From contig JAIRUA010000010.1 in the NCBI GenBank assembly GCA_031254645.1, positions 26,150 to 90,149 of the forward strand: a DNA stretch of 64,000 bases. The letters run 5' to 3'. The notes below the pieces were generated by a model. It saw only the letters and a list, made by a program, of their open reading frames with translations, was not told the origin of the DNA and did not search any database. This stretch comes from Dysgonamonadaceae bacterium (GTDB taxonomy: Bacteria; Bacteroidota; Bacteroidia; Bacteroidales; Dysgonomonadaceae). The position numbers and the translations under genes are program-made. This document shows positions 34,219 through 44,088 of this stretch, piece after piece. Numbering within the stretch: position 1 is the stretch's first letter; the number at the start of each line of letters is the position of its first letter.

Positions 34219-37032
34219 TTATTCCCAGTTAAATACTTCTATAATATTACGCAACTGCTCTGTTACTCGTTTCAAAATGTTACGCCTTTCTATAAATCCG
34301 ATTTTTTTGTGCTTGATTGCCTCTTTGATAATATCCGATTTCTCGCGTTTTGAATAGTCATACTGCTCTAAAAAATTGCACAAGGCTTCGGGGTCGATAT
34401 TCTCTCTTTCAGCCAAAAGCCTTACACTTTCGTTTCGCTTGCCGGAAATAAATTTTTCGAGACGACTTTCCATATCGATTGAACCGTCGGTTTTCGATTT
34501 TTCAAAATTTTCTTTATCGTTATCAATGTTTTGTCGAATAAAATCGTCTATCAGTTTCGCTTTATTCCGCATTGCCGAGTCGCCTTCCATTGTGTCGATA
34601 ATCTGACGGCGCTTTTCGTGATAATCTTCACTCGACGGATTCAAATCGGCAATCAACGCCAAAATATACGCCACATTGATAACATCGCTGTGCAGCAGTT
34701 CCAGGCAAAAATCAATGTCTTCCAGCGTTCTATCATCACCATACGGTTCAAATATATCGCTTAATTCTGTTTCTTCTTTTACGTTACCGAGCGCAATATC
34801 AAGGTATTTGCTGCGAAAATCCATAAATTCCTGTTCTGACATTTGGATTTCGCTGTCGTCGGCATCAAAATCTTCGTACACCTGTATTTCGGCTCGTTTG
34901 CGGATAATTTCTCGAAATGCCAACACAAAATCCCGTTTGTCGTATTCGCTTTTCAAGTTGTCGATATACGAAATGTCGGGATATTTTTCTTTAAATCTCA
35001 CAATCAACGTGTTAAACTCCTCTTTTACATCGGCAAACGGTGCGCGAATGATATATTCGTTCGGCTCGTTGTTGCTGAACAGTTTAATTGCCTCATCTAC
35101 ATTGTTTTTCAAATTGCGGAAGCAAACGATTTTTCCAAACTTCTTTTTTTCGTTCAACACTCGATTTGTGCGACTAAATGCCTGAACTAAACCGTGATAT
35201 TCCAAATTTTTGTCCACATAAAGTGTATTCAGTTTTTTGGCATCAAAACCCGTGAGAAACATTCCGACCACCAGCACCAAATCCAGCGGCTCCATATCCT
35301 TCTTTTTCTTCTTCATTCTCAGATTTATATCATCGTAATAAAGAGCGAATTGATCGGTTGTAAAGTCCGTTCCGAACATCTCATTATAATCATTCATAAT
35401 GAGTTGCAATTCATCGGACGTTACATTTTCGTTGACAAAACCTTGATCCATTCCCGTCTGTTCATCGTCCTGGTTGCTGTTGGCGATATAAGTGAAAACC
35501 GCACCTATTTTTATTTTCGGCTTTAATTCCTTGAAAATCTTGTAATATTGTAACAGCATCGGCACTGAACTGACGGCAAACATCGCATTGAAATCGCCAT
35601 CGTAAGTCGATTTGTTGAAATTAGAAAGAATGAATTGAGCAATCTCTCTCATTCTTGTTTCCTTCATATAATTAACATCTTGCTCATTCTTTCCGATATA
35701 ATACTCCACCAGAAAACCCAACACATTTTCATCGGCAATCGCATCTTTTATTAAATAACGGTGCAGGCAGTCGCCAAACACCTCTTTTGTTGTAATATCC
35801 CGGTTGGCATTTTCAACAAAAATAGGCGTTCCCGTAAAGCCGAACAGTTGCAAATTGTTGAAAAAATGAACAATATTTTTATGGCTCTCACCAAACTGAC
35901 TTCTATGACATTCGTCGAAAATCATTACAATTTTTTGATTGCGAACATCTTGTAAATGCTTGTTGTGACGGTCTTTTGTTACGGCATTGTTCAGTTTTTG
36001 AATGGTGGTAATGATAATTTTCGAATCGCCGCTCAATCGTTTGATAAGTTCGCGCGTGTTATCCGTTCCGTCAACCGCTCCGGGTTCAAACGCCTCGTAT
36101 TCCGCTTTTGTTTGCGTGTCCAAATCTTTTCTATCGACTATAAACAGCACTTTATCAACATCATCAACTTCCGAAACCAACTGCGCCGCTTTGAAAGAAG
36201 TGAGCGTTTTTCCTGCACCTGTTGTATGCCAGATGTAGCCGTTTTTGTTGGAGTTCTGCACCTTGTCCAAAATTCGTTCTACGGCATAAAATTGATACGG
36301 TCGAAGCACCATCAGCGACTTATCCTCCTCGTGCAGAACAACATACTTACTTATCAGTTTACCCAGATTACATTTGTCGAAAAAGAACCGGGCAAACATT
36401 GCTAAATCGTTAAACGGTACATTTTCAGCATCTGTCCAGTTGAACGTAAATTTGTAACCGCTATTCGGATTATTAGAAAAATAGCGGGTATTCACGCCGT
36501 TTGAAATCACAAACAACTGAATGTAATCAAACAAACCCTGATAAGAAGTTTTCTGATAACGCTGCACCTGATTAAAGGCTTCTTTTAACTCCAAACCTCT
36601 CTTTTTCAACTCAATTTGCACTAACGGCAAACCATTGATGAGAATAGTAACATCGTAACGACATTTATTTCGTCCCTCAACGGTAATTTGGTTGAAAACC
36701 TGAAATTCGTTTTGACACCATTTATTTTTGTTGAGAAATTCTACCCAAATTCGTTCACCGTTTTCCAACTCCAATGGAAACAAATCGCGTAATTTTTTTG
36801 CTTTTTCAAAGCGTGTACCGCCTTCTAAATGAATGCAAATTCTGTCAAACTCCTTATCTGTAAAATGCTTTCTACCGTGCTGATTCAGTGCTTTTTGATT
36901 GTGCTTTTCGAGTTGCGCTTTGAAGTTGACAAGCAGGTTGTCTTCTTCCTTGATGGAAACGAATTCGTAATCCATTTCCTGTAAGGTTTTTATTAGTCCG
37001 TTTTCGAGGGCTTGTTCACTTTGGGTTGTCAT
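34219..37032 (-). CDS. hsdR: Type I restriction endonuclease/translocase subunit HsdR
   Basis: A 937-residue subunit. The N-terminal nuclease has a PD-(D/E)xK core: D127 in YDVTILINGLPL and E141-L-K143. The translocase follows, with Walker A HTTGAGKTLTSFKAA (about 267-281), Walker B MIFDECHRSQ and the motif VGMFLTGFDAKKLNTLYVDK. A helical C-terminal region binds HsdM/HsdS. It is the first gene of the operon hsdR-rhuM-hsdM-hsdS and has a -7 box at 37058-37065. The reading frame is intact and all motifs look normal. Confidence 0.96.
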   Translation of the reverse strand: MTTQSEQALENGLIKTLQEMDYEFVSIKEEDNLLVNFKAQLEKHNQKALNQHGRKHFTDKEFDRICIHLEGGTRFEKAKKLRDLFPLELENGERIWVEFLNKNKWCQNEFQVFNQITVEGRNKCRYDVTILINGLPLVQIELKKRGLELKEAFNQVQRYQKTSYQGLFDYIQLFVISNGVNTRYFSNNPNSGYKFTFNWTDAENVPFNDLAMFARFFFDKCNLGKLISKYVVLHEEDKSLMVLRPYQFYAVERILDKVQNSNKNGYIWHTTGAGKTLTSFKAAQLVSEVDDVDKVLFIVDRKDLDTQTKAEYEAFEPGAVDGTDNTRELIKRLSGDSKIIITTIQKLNNAVTKDRHNKHLQDVRNQKIVMIFDECHRSQFGESHKNIVHFFNNLQLFGFTGTPIFVENANRDITTKEVFGDCLHRYLIKDAIADENVLGFLVEYYIGKNEQDVNYMKETRMREIAQFILSNFNKSTYDGDFNAMFAVSSVPMLLQYYKIFKELKPKIKIGAVFTYIANSNQDDEQTGMDQGFVNENVTSDELQLIMNDYNEMFGTDFTTDQFALYYDDINLRMKKKKKDMEPLDLVLVVGMFLTGFDAKKLNTLYVDKNLEYHGLVQAFSRTNRVLNEKKKFGKIVCFRNLKNNVDEAIKLFSNNEPNEYIIRAPFADVKEEFNTLIVRFKEKYPDISYIDNLKSEYDKRDFVLAFREIIRKRAEIQVYEDFDADDSEIQMSEQEFMDFRSKYLDIALGNVKEETELSDIFEPYGDDRTLEDIDFCLELLHSDVINVAYILALIADLNPSSEDYHEKRRQIIDTMEGDSAMRNKAKLIDDFIRQNIDNDKENFEKSKTDGSIDMESRLEKFISGKRNESVRLLAERENIDPEALCNFLEQYDYSKREKSDIIKEAIKHKKIGFIERRNILKRVTEQLRNIIEVFNWE

Positions 37033-37057
37033 AAATGCGTGATTGTAATTTTGAGAT

Positions 37058-37065
37058 CAAAGATA
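37058..37065 (-). promoter_or_regulatory. -7 box of the restriction operon
   Basis: The minus strand reads TATCTTTG, 25 bases before the hsdR start. Confidence 0.5.
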
Positions 37066-37127
37066 GCAAATATTTAAGAAATAGCCTAAATTTTTCATAT
37101 TACATTAGGGCAATGCAGATTCAATCT

Positions 37128-38510
37128 CTATTTGCCGATACAAAATTTTTCGAAGATATTACCCAGTATTTCGTCATTTGTGATACTACCAACTATCTCC
37201 CCAAGAAAATGAGAGCATTCGCGAATATCTTGCGAGAGGAAGTCGTACGAAATGTTCAATTCCAAACACTCTTTCGCACGACGAATGGCTTCGAGTGCTT
37301 TACTCAACGCCTCATAATGCCGAAGATTCGTTACAATCACATCTTCTTCGCCAATAACAGGAATTTCAGCCGACTTCACAAGCAAATGCTGCAATTGTTC
37401 AATATTTTGACGGTTTTTCGCCGATATAAATAGCCTTTCGGCTTTTATTTGCGGTAATATATTGTTTTTGAGGGCAATTTCTTCATTTGAAAACAAGTCC
37501 GCTTTATTGAAAACAAGCATTACGTGTTTGTTCGCCAATTTCGGAACGATAGATACGGCTAATGCTTCGATTTGTTCCGGTGGTGTCATTAAGTCAATCA
37601 ACCACAAAACAATAGAGGCTTGTTCGATTTTACGGAATGTACGTTCAATACCCAATGATTCGATAGTATCGGTCGTTTGTCGAATACCGGCGGTATCAAT
37701 AAAGCGAAACGTTACGCCACCAATGTTCATCGTGTCTTCAATCACATCGCGTGTAGTGCCGTGAATGTCGCTCACAATGGCTTTTTCCTCATTCAATAGC
37801 AAGTTGAGCAACGTGGATTTACCAGCGTTGGTTTCGCCGATAATCGCAACGGGAATTCCGCTTTTTATGACGTTTCCAAGTTGAAAAGAATCGGTCAATC
37901 TGGCGATATTTGTTTCGATTTCCTGTGTCAGTTCATACAATTTTTCGCGATTGGCAAACTCTACATCTTCTTCCGAAAAATCGAGTTCCAACTCTATTAA
38001 CGACACAAATTGCAACAACTTATCACGCAGTTCGACAAGTTTTTGCGCAAAACCGCCGCGCATTTGATTCATCGCCACCCGATGCGAAGCCTGCGATGAT
38101 GAGGCGATTAAATCCGCCACCGCTTCTGCTTGACTTAAATCGAATTTTCCGTTCCGAAAGGCGCGACGTGTAAATTCGCCCGCTTGTGCCAATCTTGCCC
38201 CTTTGTCGAGCAACAATTCTACGATTTTCTGTTGAATATAGATTGATCCGTGACACGAAATTTCGACCGTATCTTCGCCCGTAAATGAGTGCGGAGTGCG
38301 AAAAACGGTAATTAATACGTCATCGATAATTTCGTCATTTCGTGATACAATCGTCCCAAAAACAACTTTATTCGATTCTGTTTCCGATAACCTTTTTCGA
38401 CCTTTGAAAATTTTATCACAAATTTCTATCGCATCGTTACCAGAAATGCGAATAACAGCTATTCCTCCGACACCGGGCGCAGTGGATATGGCGCAAATTG
38501 TATCATCCAT
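37128..38510 (-). CDS. mnmE: tRNA modification GTPase MnmE
   Basis: A 460-residue GTPase that, with MnmG, installs the 5-carboxymethylaminomethyl group on wobble uridine of certain tRNAs. The folate-binding N-terminal domain starts DTICAISTAPGVGGIAVIRI, the G domain (about 220-370) has the P-loop GETNAGKSTLL and DTAGIR and NKAD, and the C-terminus is the invariant FCIGK, which binds the modified base. The nucleoside kinase stop lies 3 bases upstream, suggesting one operon. Confidence 0.97.
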   Translation of the reverse strand: MDDTICAISTAPGVGGIAVIRISGNDAIEICDKIFKGRKRLSETESNKVVFGTIVSRNDEIIDDVLITVFRTPHSFTGEDTVEISCHGSIYIQQKIVELLLDKGARLAQAGEFTRRAFRNGKFDLSQAEAVADLIASSSQASHRVAMNQMRGGFAQKLVELRDKLLQFVSLIELELDFSEEDVEFANREKLYELTQEIETNIARLTDSFQLGNVIKSGIPVAIIGETNAGKSTLLNLLLNEEKAIVSDIHGTTRDVIEDTMNIGGVTFRFIDTAGIRQTTDTIESLGIERTFRKIEQASIVLWLIDLMTPPEQIEALAVSIVPKLANKHVMLVFNKADLFSNEEIALKNNILPQIKAERLFISAKNRQNIEQLQHLLVKSAEIPVIGEEDVIVTNLRHYEALSKALEAIRRAKECLELNISYDFLSQDIRECSHFLGEIVGSITNDEILGNIFEKFCIGK

Positions 38511-38513
38511 AAA

Positions 38514-40187
38514 TCAATATTGAAAGCTACTTCCACCCAAAAACTCCCTCAACAACGAAGTCGGCGGCAATTCATCATCGGTTATATAATTAAAATACTT
38601 CAAAAATTTCAATAACCGATACGCTTCCGCATATTCGGGCGCGGTACGTGGCACTCGCTCCAACACCGGCTCGGCGTGGCGACGAATGGCAGCAAGTTCG
38701 TAAAGCATTGCCGAATTGAACATTACATCGGCATTGTCTTGAAACGGAAAAATCCATTTTTCTTCACCTCTGCGAACGCTGCTCCAACGCGAAAGAGTGT
38801 CGGAAGCCGTATATCCGCGATAACGCGCATCACGTACAAGACGGCGCAGAAGTCGATTGTCCGACGCGGGAATCCAATTATGGTCGTCTAATGAAATGGA
38901 AGTGAGTGCGGAAACATACACCATATATTTTTTTCCGTGCGGAACGTGCACCGTCAATTCGGGATTGAGTGCGTGAATGCCTTCTACTATAAGAATATTG
39001 TTATCGTCCAACTTCAAGCGATGTCCGTTATATTCTCGTTTTCCGGTAACGAAATTGTACGTCGGTAGTTCCACTTCATCACCGTTCATCAGCGCAAGAA
39101 GGTCTTTTTCAAACAACGGCAAATCGAGCGCATAAAGCGATTCGTAGTCTTTTTCGCCAAATTCGTCCAACGGCGTATTATCGCGCTCTACGAAATAATC
39201 GTCGAGCGAAATACCAATAGGACGCAACATATTGACTAACAGTTGTATCTCGAGGCGTTTCCGGAAAGTTGTTTTTCCCGACGATGATGGTCCCGAAATC
39301 AATACAACACGTGCACCGCCTTCCCTAAATTTGTTTGTAATTTCTTCGGCGATATTCGCAATTTGCTTCGCTTGATAGGCTTCGGCAACTTGAATTACTT
39401 CCGACATTCGGTTGTCTAATTTCGCTTTATTCAAATCGCCAACATTAGCTAATTTGCTAATTTTTAAAAACTTAAGCTGCTCGTGAAATGCTTCCAAAAG
39501 CCTATCCTGTCGCATCATCGGTTCGAGTTCGGTCGGATTATTGCGGTTGGGAATACGAAGCAAAAAGCCGCCGTTGTAATGGTCAATATCAAAAATCCGG
39601 ATATAGCCCGACGACGGAGTAAGGCAACCGTAGAAATAATCAATATAATCGTCTAACTTTGAGTATCGTGCATACATCAAATCTGATGTTTCGAGCAACA
39701 ACGCCTTGTCTTCCATATCGCGTTCACGAAATAGTTCTACCACTTCCGAAGTCTCTTTTTCTACCTGCACAAATGGTAAATCAGCATCAACAATTTCACG
39801 CATTCGTATGCGTATTTTATTCAACTCTTCATCGCCAATAAGAGTGTCAGCCTCGATTTTAAAATAATATCCGCGTGAAACGGCGTGTTCGATATACATT
39901 TTGGCGTTTGGCAACAAATCGTTGACTGCTTTGGCGAGAATAAAGCACAGCGAACGCACGTAGGTGCGCATTGCAGAAGAGTCGCTGATATCCACAAATT
40001 CTACTTGACGAGGTCTGAATACTTGATAGTTGAGCGATTCTGTTTTATTATTTACTTTGGCATTGGCGATAAGATAGGGCATTTTCACGCCGAAAAAATC
40101 TATCAAATCCATTAACTTTGTACCAACAGGCACTTCTTTTGCTTCATTGGTGTTGACGCAATGAATACGAACGGTATTTGTCATCAT
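38514..40187 (-). CDS. TGS-domain nucleoside kinase (uridine-kinase-like)
   Basis: A 557-residue three-part protein. The N-terminal TGS domain (about 5-70) and an alanyl/threonyl-tRNA-synthetase second-additional-like domain (about 80-250) resemble the front of ThrRS. The C-terminal kinase (about 290-480) has the P-loop LISGPSSSGKTTFRKRLEIQ and EGIHALNP, like uridine kinase/phosphoribulokinase. Genes of this plan are common in Bacteroidota and Firmicutes; the substrate is uncertain. The first two codons are both ATG. A promoter lies at 40250-40257, and mnmE follows 3 bases after the stop. Confidence 0.88.
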   Translation of the reverse strand: MMTNTVRIHCVNTNEAKEVPVGTKLMDLIDFFGVKMPYLIANAKVNNKTESLNYQVFRPRQVEFVDISDSSAMRTYVRSLCFILAKAVNDLLPNAKMYIEHAVSRGYYFKIEADTLIGDEELNKIRIRMREIVDADLPFVQVEKETSEVVELFRERDMEDKALLLETSDLMYARYSKLDDYIDYFYGCLTPSSGYIRIFDIDHYNGGFLLRIPNRNNPTELEPMMRQDRLLEAFHEQLKFLKISKLANVGDLNKAKLDNRMSEVIQVAEAYQAKQIANIAEEITNKFREGGARVVLISGPSSSGKTTFRKRLEIQLLVNMLRPIGISLDDYFVERDNTPLDEFGEKDYESLYALDLPLFEKDLLALMNGDEVELPTYNFVTGKREYNGHRLKLDDNNILIVEGIHALNPELTVHVPHGKKYMVYVSALTSISLDDHNWIPASDNRLLRRLVRDARYRGYTASDTLSRWSSVRRGEEKWIFPFQDNADVMFNSAMLYELAAIRRHAEPVLERVPRTAPEYAEAYRLLKFLKYFNYITDDELPPTSLLREFLGGSSFQY

Positions 40188-40247
40188 TTTTGATATTCAC
40201 TTTTCGATAATTAATCATTTCTTGAATTTTTGCACTATATTTGCAGT

Positions 40248-40346
40248 TACAAAGATAATGAAAGCCGAGCGCATCGCCAAATTTATTTGACTCCGTCGAT
40301 TTTCAATTGAGCTATGCCGAGGCGCATCTTATCTTATGCAAATATA
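40248..40346. repeat. Divergent intergenic element with repeated GCCGAG-CGCATC box
   Basis: The gap between the nucleoside kinase and the SUI1 gene holds two near-identical direct boxes, GCCGAGCGCATC (40264-40275) and GCCGAGGCGCATC (40316-40328), bounded by GATAATG on the left and a CTTATC-like string on the right. Minus-strand TAnnTTTG boxes lie at both edges (40250-40257 and 40339-40346). I recall similar GCCGAG-rich elements in other Bacteroidales intergenic regions, but I could not check this. It may be a promoter-carrying repeat. Confidence 0.5.
40250..40257 (-). promoter_or_regulatory. -7 box for the nucleoside kinase-mnmE operon
   Basis: The minus strand reads TATCTTTG, 62 bases before the ATG at 40187. 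A second minus-strand TATATTTG at 40339-40346 could give a longer leader. Confidence 0.45.
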
Positions 40347-40363
40347 CGAACTATTTTTGAATT

Positions 40364-40702
40364 ATGAACGATTGGAAAAAACGTCTCGATATTGTTTACT
40401 CCACCAACCCCGATTATCACTATTCCGAAGAAACGGTTTTGGAAGAAGAAACGCGCCCGAAAGAGAAACAACTGCTTCGTATTTCGCTTGATAAACGAAA
40501 CCGAAAAGGAAAAGCCGTTACACTCATCACCGGATTTATCGGAAAAGATAATGATTTACAGGAGCTTGGAAAACTACTGAAAACCAAATGCGGCGTAGGC
40601 GGCTCGGCAAAAGAGGGTGAAATTATCGTGCAAGGCGACCACAAACAGAAAGTATTGGAAATTCTTCAAAAAGAGGGATATGCAAAGTCAAGAATTATTT
40701 AG
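40364..40702 (+). CDS. SUI1/YciH-family translation factor
   Basis: A 112-residue protein. The C-terminal SUI1 fold (about 40-112) shows VTLITGFIGKDNDLQELGK, LKTKCGVGGSAKEGEI and IVQGDHKQKVLEILQKEGY, the pattern of bacterial YciH, related to eukaryotic eIF1. YciH is thought to affect start-codon selection under stress. The N-terminus is short and acidic. The AddA-like gene starts inside its 3' end (23-base overlap), so the two are translated together. Confidence 0.93.
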   Translation: MNDWKKRLDIVYSTNPDYHYSEETVLEEETRPKEKQLLRISLDKRNRKGKAVTLITGFIGKDNDLQELGKLLKTKCGVGGSAKEGEIIVQGDHKQKVLEILQKEGYAKSRII

Positions 40703-43700
40703 GCGAGAATCATCTGACAAACAATATCTTCACGTCATAAAAGCGTCTGCCGGCTCGGGAAAAACGCATCGATTGACGGGCGAATACTTGCGCTTGCTCT
40801 TTTCCACGCCCAATGCTTACAAACATATTCTTGCGGTAACGTTTACCAACAAAGCGACTGATGAGATGAAGTCGCGCATTGTGAAAGAGTTATACAGTTT
40901 GAGCGTGGGCGAAAAATCGGATTATTTGACACAACTTATCGAAGAATTTCATCTTTCGGAAGCGCAGGTGTGTAAAAATGCAACGCATATTCTCAAAACC
41001 ATTTTACACGATTATTCATCGTTCGCTATCAGCACAATAGACAAGTTTTTTCAACAAACAATGCGTGCTTTCACACGTGAAATGGGACTTTCGGGCGGTT
41101 ACAATGTGGAAGTCGATGACGCGGCTTTTCTGCCCGAAGTGATTGACACAATGCTTTTTGAGCTCGACAAACCCGAAAACGCAACACTTGCGCAATGGCT
41201 ACTCGCGTTTATGAAAGATAAAATCGAAAATAACAAAGGTTGGTCGATAAAAAAAGATGTGCAAGAACTCGCTACCGAAATTTTCAACGAAAAGTACAAA
41301 TCACTTTCGCAAAGCGACAAAGATAAAATACACGACAAGAAACATTTAGCCGATTATAAACAAACACTCACAAAAATTGTTCGCGATTTTGAAAATGAAT
41401 TGAAAACTATCGGAGAAAAAGGTACAAATTTAATAAATCGCTTCGGACTGCACTATTCCGATTTCAAAGGCGGACGAAATTCGGCGTTTTCGCACTTCGT
41501 GAAATGGACAAACGGTGAAATAAAAGAACCGACCGCCACATTTATCAATCTTGCCGATAATTTAGACGGCTGGACAACAAAAACTACCGTATCCGAAAAA
41601 CGATCAGCAATAGAAGCCATTTATTTTGAAGGGCTTAACGAGCAAATAAAATCGGCAATCATACTTTTTGAAAACAGCACGTTTTACCACTCGGCAAACA
41701 ATATTCTCAAATATTTTTACACGCTCGGTATCCTCAACAATGTACAACGAAGATTACAGCAATTGCAACAAAATGAGAACATTATATTCCTTTCAGACAC
41801 CACCGAATTACTCAACAAAATCATTGCCGACAGCAATTCGCCGTTTATTTACGAAAAAACGGGCACGTTTCTCAAAAACTATATGATTGACGAGTTTCAA
41901 GACACATCATCAATGCAGTGGAATAATTTCCGCCCATTGATGCGCGAAAGTCTGGCAAACAACAACTTCAATCTGATTGTAGGCGATGTGAAACAAAGTA
42001 TTTACCGTTGGCGAAATTCCGACTGGCGATTGTTGGAAGAACACATTCCGGCTGATTTTTCGACTAATGCCATTCAGCAGCATTCGCTCGACACTAATTG
42101 GCGAAGCGATGCAAATATTGTATATTTTAATAATGCGCTTTTTGAACTTTCTTCGCGAATTTTGCAAGCCGATTTCAACGATGCAATGGAATCCGTTTCG
42201 GACGATAGTTTCAAAGCATACGCATCAAACAAAATAAACGAAGCCTACTCGCAAGCGTATCAACACATTCCCGCAAAAAAAGGCGTGAGCGACGGAAAAG
42301 TTGATATTATTTTTCTCGAAAACGATGATGAGAACGATTGGAAAACACAAGCCTTAAAACGACTTCCAAAACAAATCGAACAACTTCAATATGAAGGATT
42401 TAGACTGAAAAACATCGCTATCGTTGTCCGTTGGAATCACGAAGCGATAGCCGTTGCCGAAACATTGTTGAAATACAAAGAGGAAAATCCCAATTCAAAA
42501 TATCGTTACGACATTATTTCAAACGAAGCACTTGTTATCGGTAACGCACAGAGTGTAAAGGCAATAATCGCACTGTTGCGTTGGTTTCGGAATCGCAACG
42601 ACGATACAAAAAAAATGCTTGCCGTTTACGAATTTTATCGTTTTCATCGAAAAATTTCTCCCGATGCAGCTTTGCAATCTTTTCTCGGAAAAGAGAAAAT
42701 CGATTTTCCTAATGATATCGATATACAACTCAATAACATTTCGTATCTTCCTTTTTATGAGATGATTGAAGCATTCTTCGCGCTTTCAAAAGATGTTCTC
42801 GATGAGAAAGAAAATGCTTATGTACAAGCGTTTCTTGATATTGCGCTGAGATTCAACACAAACGCCTCGTCCGACATTGATAATTTTCTGAATTGGTGGG
42901 ACGAAAAAGGGTACAAAAAGACGCTCTTTTCACCCGATAATCAAGATGCGATTCGTCTCGTTACCATTCACAAATCCAAAGGATTAGGTTTTGGTGTAGT
43001 GATTATGCCGTTTGCCGATTGGGGCATCGACCACAATCCGCACCACAGCGATATTATTTGGTGCCGTCCCGATAGGGAGCCGTTTAATATGTTGAGTATC
43101 GTGCCATTGCGATACGGGAAAAGTCTTATCAACACCATTTTTTGGAAAGATTATCTCGAAGAAAAACTTTTTACGTATATTGACAACCTCAATTTGCTTT
43201 ACGTTGCATTCACACGTGCCAAACATCGAATTATCGCTTTCGTCCCAAAACCAAATGAGAAAAAGCAAGAAAATATCAAAAATATATCAGAATTGTTGTG
43301 GATAGGTATCGAACAATCAAGCTATTTCCTAAACAATAGTGATTTACATTTCATCGAACTCAATAATTATTTACACAAAACCGATACCCAAACGTTTTTT
43401 TCGCTCGGAAACGCAGAAAAATTTATACAAAAAGAAGCGTTATCAATTCAAAATCAGCCGAAAACCACACAATGGCAATCCATTCCGTTTGATAATCGTT
43501 TGAAATTGCGGTTTAATTCCATCGGCTATTTCAAAAACAACGGAAAACGCGATTACGGAATGTTGATGCACGATATTATCAGTCGCGTGGAAACCATCGG
43601 CGACATTCCACAAGCCGTTGAACGAAAAATTTTGACGGGTGAATTAAATAGTAATGAAAAAGAAAATATTGTGCGCGAATTGACCGAATTTCTCTCAATT

Positions 43701-43967
43701 TCTGAAGTATCGGATTGGTATTCCGGGAAATACACCGTTCTCAACGAGATGCAAGTGCTACACCCACGTTTCGGATTTAGTCGCCCGGATCGTGTGATGC
43801 TCAACGGAAAAAAAGCAGTGGTTGTGGACTATAAATTCGGCGAAACGGAAGATAAAAAACACAACCGTCAAGTACAACACTACATAGAGCGAATAAGGGA
43901 AATGGGATATGACGATGTAGAAGGATTTGTGTTTTATGTGAGAAAACAAATGGTTTCAAGAGTTTAA
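40680..43967 (+). CDS. UvrD/RecB-type helicase-nuclease (AddA-like)
   Basis: I chose the ATG at 40680 (MQSQELFRRESSDKQ), which overlaps the SUI1 gene by 23 bases; an in-frame ATG at 40617 is less likely. The 1095-residue protein has Walker A ASAGSGKTHRLTGEYLR, motif Ia AVTFTNKATDEMK, Walker B IDEFQDTSSMQW, motif III VGDVKQSIYRWRNSDW, motif V VTIHKSKGLGFGVVI and motif VI YVAFTRAKHRII. The C-terminus is a PD-(D/E)xK nuclease: RPDRVMLNGKKAVVVDYKFG near 1050. Such enzymes process double-strand breaks. No AddB-like partner gene lies beside it. Confidence 0.92.
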   Translation: MQSQELFRRESSDKQYLHVIKASAGSGKTHRLTGEYLRLLFSTPNAYKHILAVTFTNKATDEMKSRIVKELYSLSVGEKSDYLTQLIEEFHLSEAQVCKNATHILKTILHDYSSFAISTIDKFFQQTMRAFTREMGLSGGYNVEVDDAAFLPEVIDTMLFELDKPENATLAQWLLAFMKDKIENNKGWSIKKDVQELATEIFNEKYKSLSQSDKDKIHDKKHLADYKQTLTKIVRDFENELKTIGEKGTNLINRFGLHYSDFKGGRNSAFSHFVKWTNGEIKEPTATFINLADNLDGWTTKTTVSEKRSAIEAIYFEGLNEQIKSAIILFENSTFYHSANNILKYFYTLGILNNVQRRLQQLQQNENIIFLSDTTELLNKIIADSNSPFIYEKTGTFLKNYMIDEFQDTSSMQWNNFRPLMRESLANNNFNLIVGDVKQSIYRWRNSDWRLLEEHIPADFSTNAIQQHSLDTNWRSDANIVYFNNALFELSSRILQADFNDAMESVSDDSFKAYASNKINEAYSQAYQHIPAKKGVSDGKVDIIFLENDDENDWKTQALKRLPKQIEQLQYEGFRLKNIAIVVRWNHEAIAVAETLLKYKEENPNSKYRYDIISNEALVIGNAQSVKAIIALLRWFRNRNDDTKKMLAVYEFYRFHRKISPDAALQSFLGKEKIDFPNDIDIQLNNISYLPFYEMIEAFFALSKDVLDEKENAYVQAFLDIALRFNTNASSDIDNFLNWWDEKGYKKTLFSPDNQDAIRLVTIHKSKGLGFGVVIMPFADWGIDHNPHHSDIIWCRPDREPFNMLSIVPLRYGKSLINTIFWKDYLEEKLFTYIDNLNLLYVAFTRAKHRIIAFVPKPNEKKQENIKNISELLWIGIEQSSYFLNNSDLHFIELNNYLHKTDTQTFFSLGNAEKFIQKEALSIQNQPKTTQWQSIPFDNRLKLRFNSIGYFKNNGKRDYGMLMHDIISRVETIGDIPQAVERKILTGELNSNEKENIVRELTEFLSISEVSDWYSGKYTVLNEMQVLHPRFGFSRPDRVMLNGKKAVVVDYKFGETEDKKHNRQVQHYIERIREMGYDDVEGFVFYVRKQMVSRV

Positions 43968-44051
43968 TTGTTTACCAAAAATTTCAATCAAAAAATCGCC
44001 TTAAATCATAAAAAATCACAGTTCAGATTATTTTACCTCGAAAAAAATCAC

Positions 44052-44059
44052 TACATTTG
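44052..44059 (+). promoter_or_regulatory. -7 box for ddh
   Basis: TACATTTG matches TAnnTTTG, 29 bases before the ddh ATG. Confidence 0.5.
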
Positions 44060-44088
44060 CAAAAATATTAAAACCATACAAATAATAT

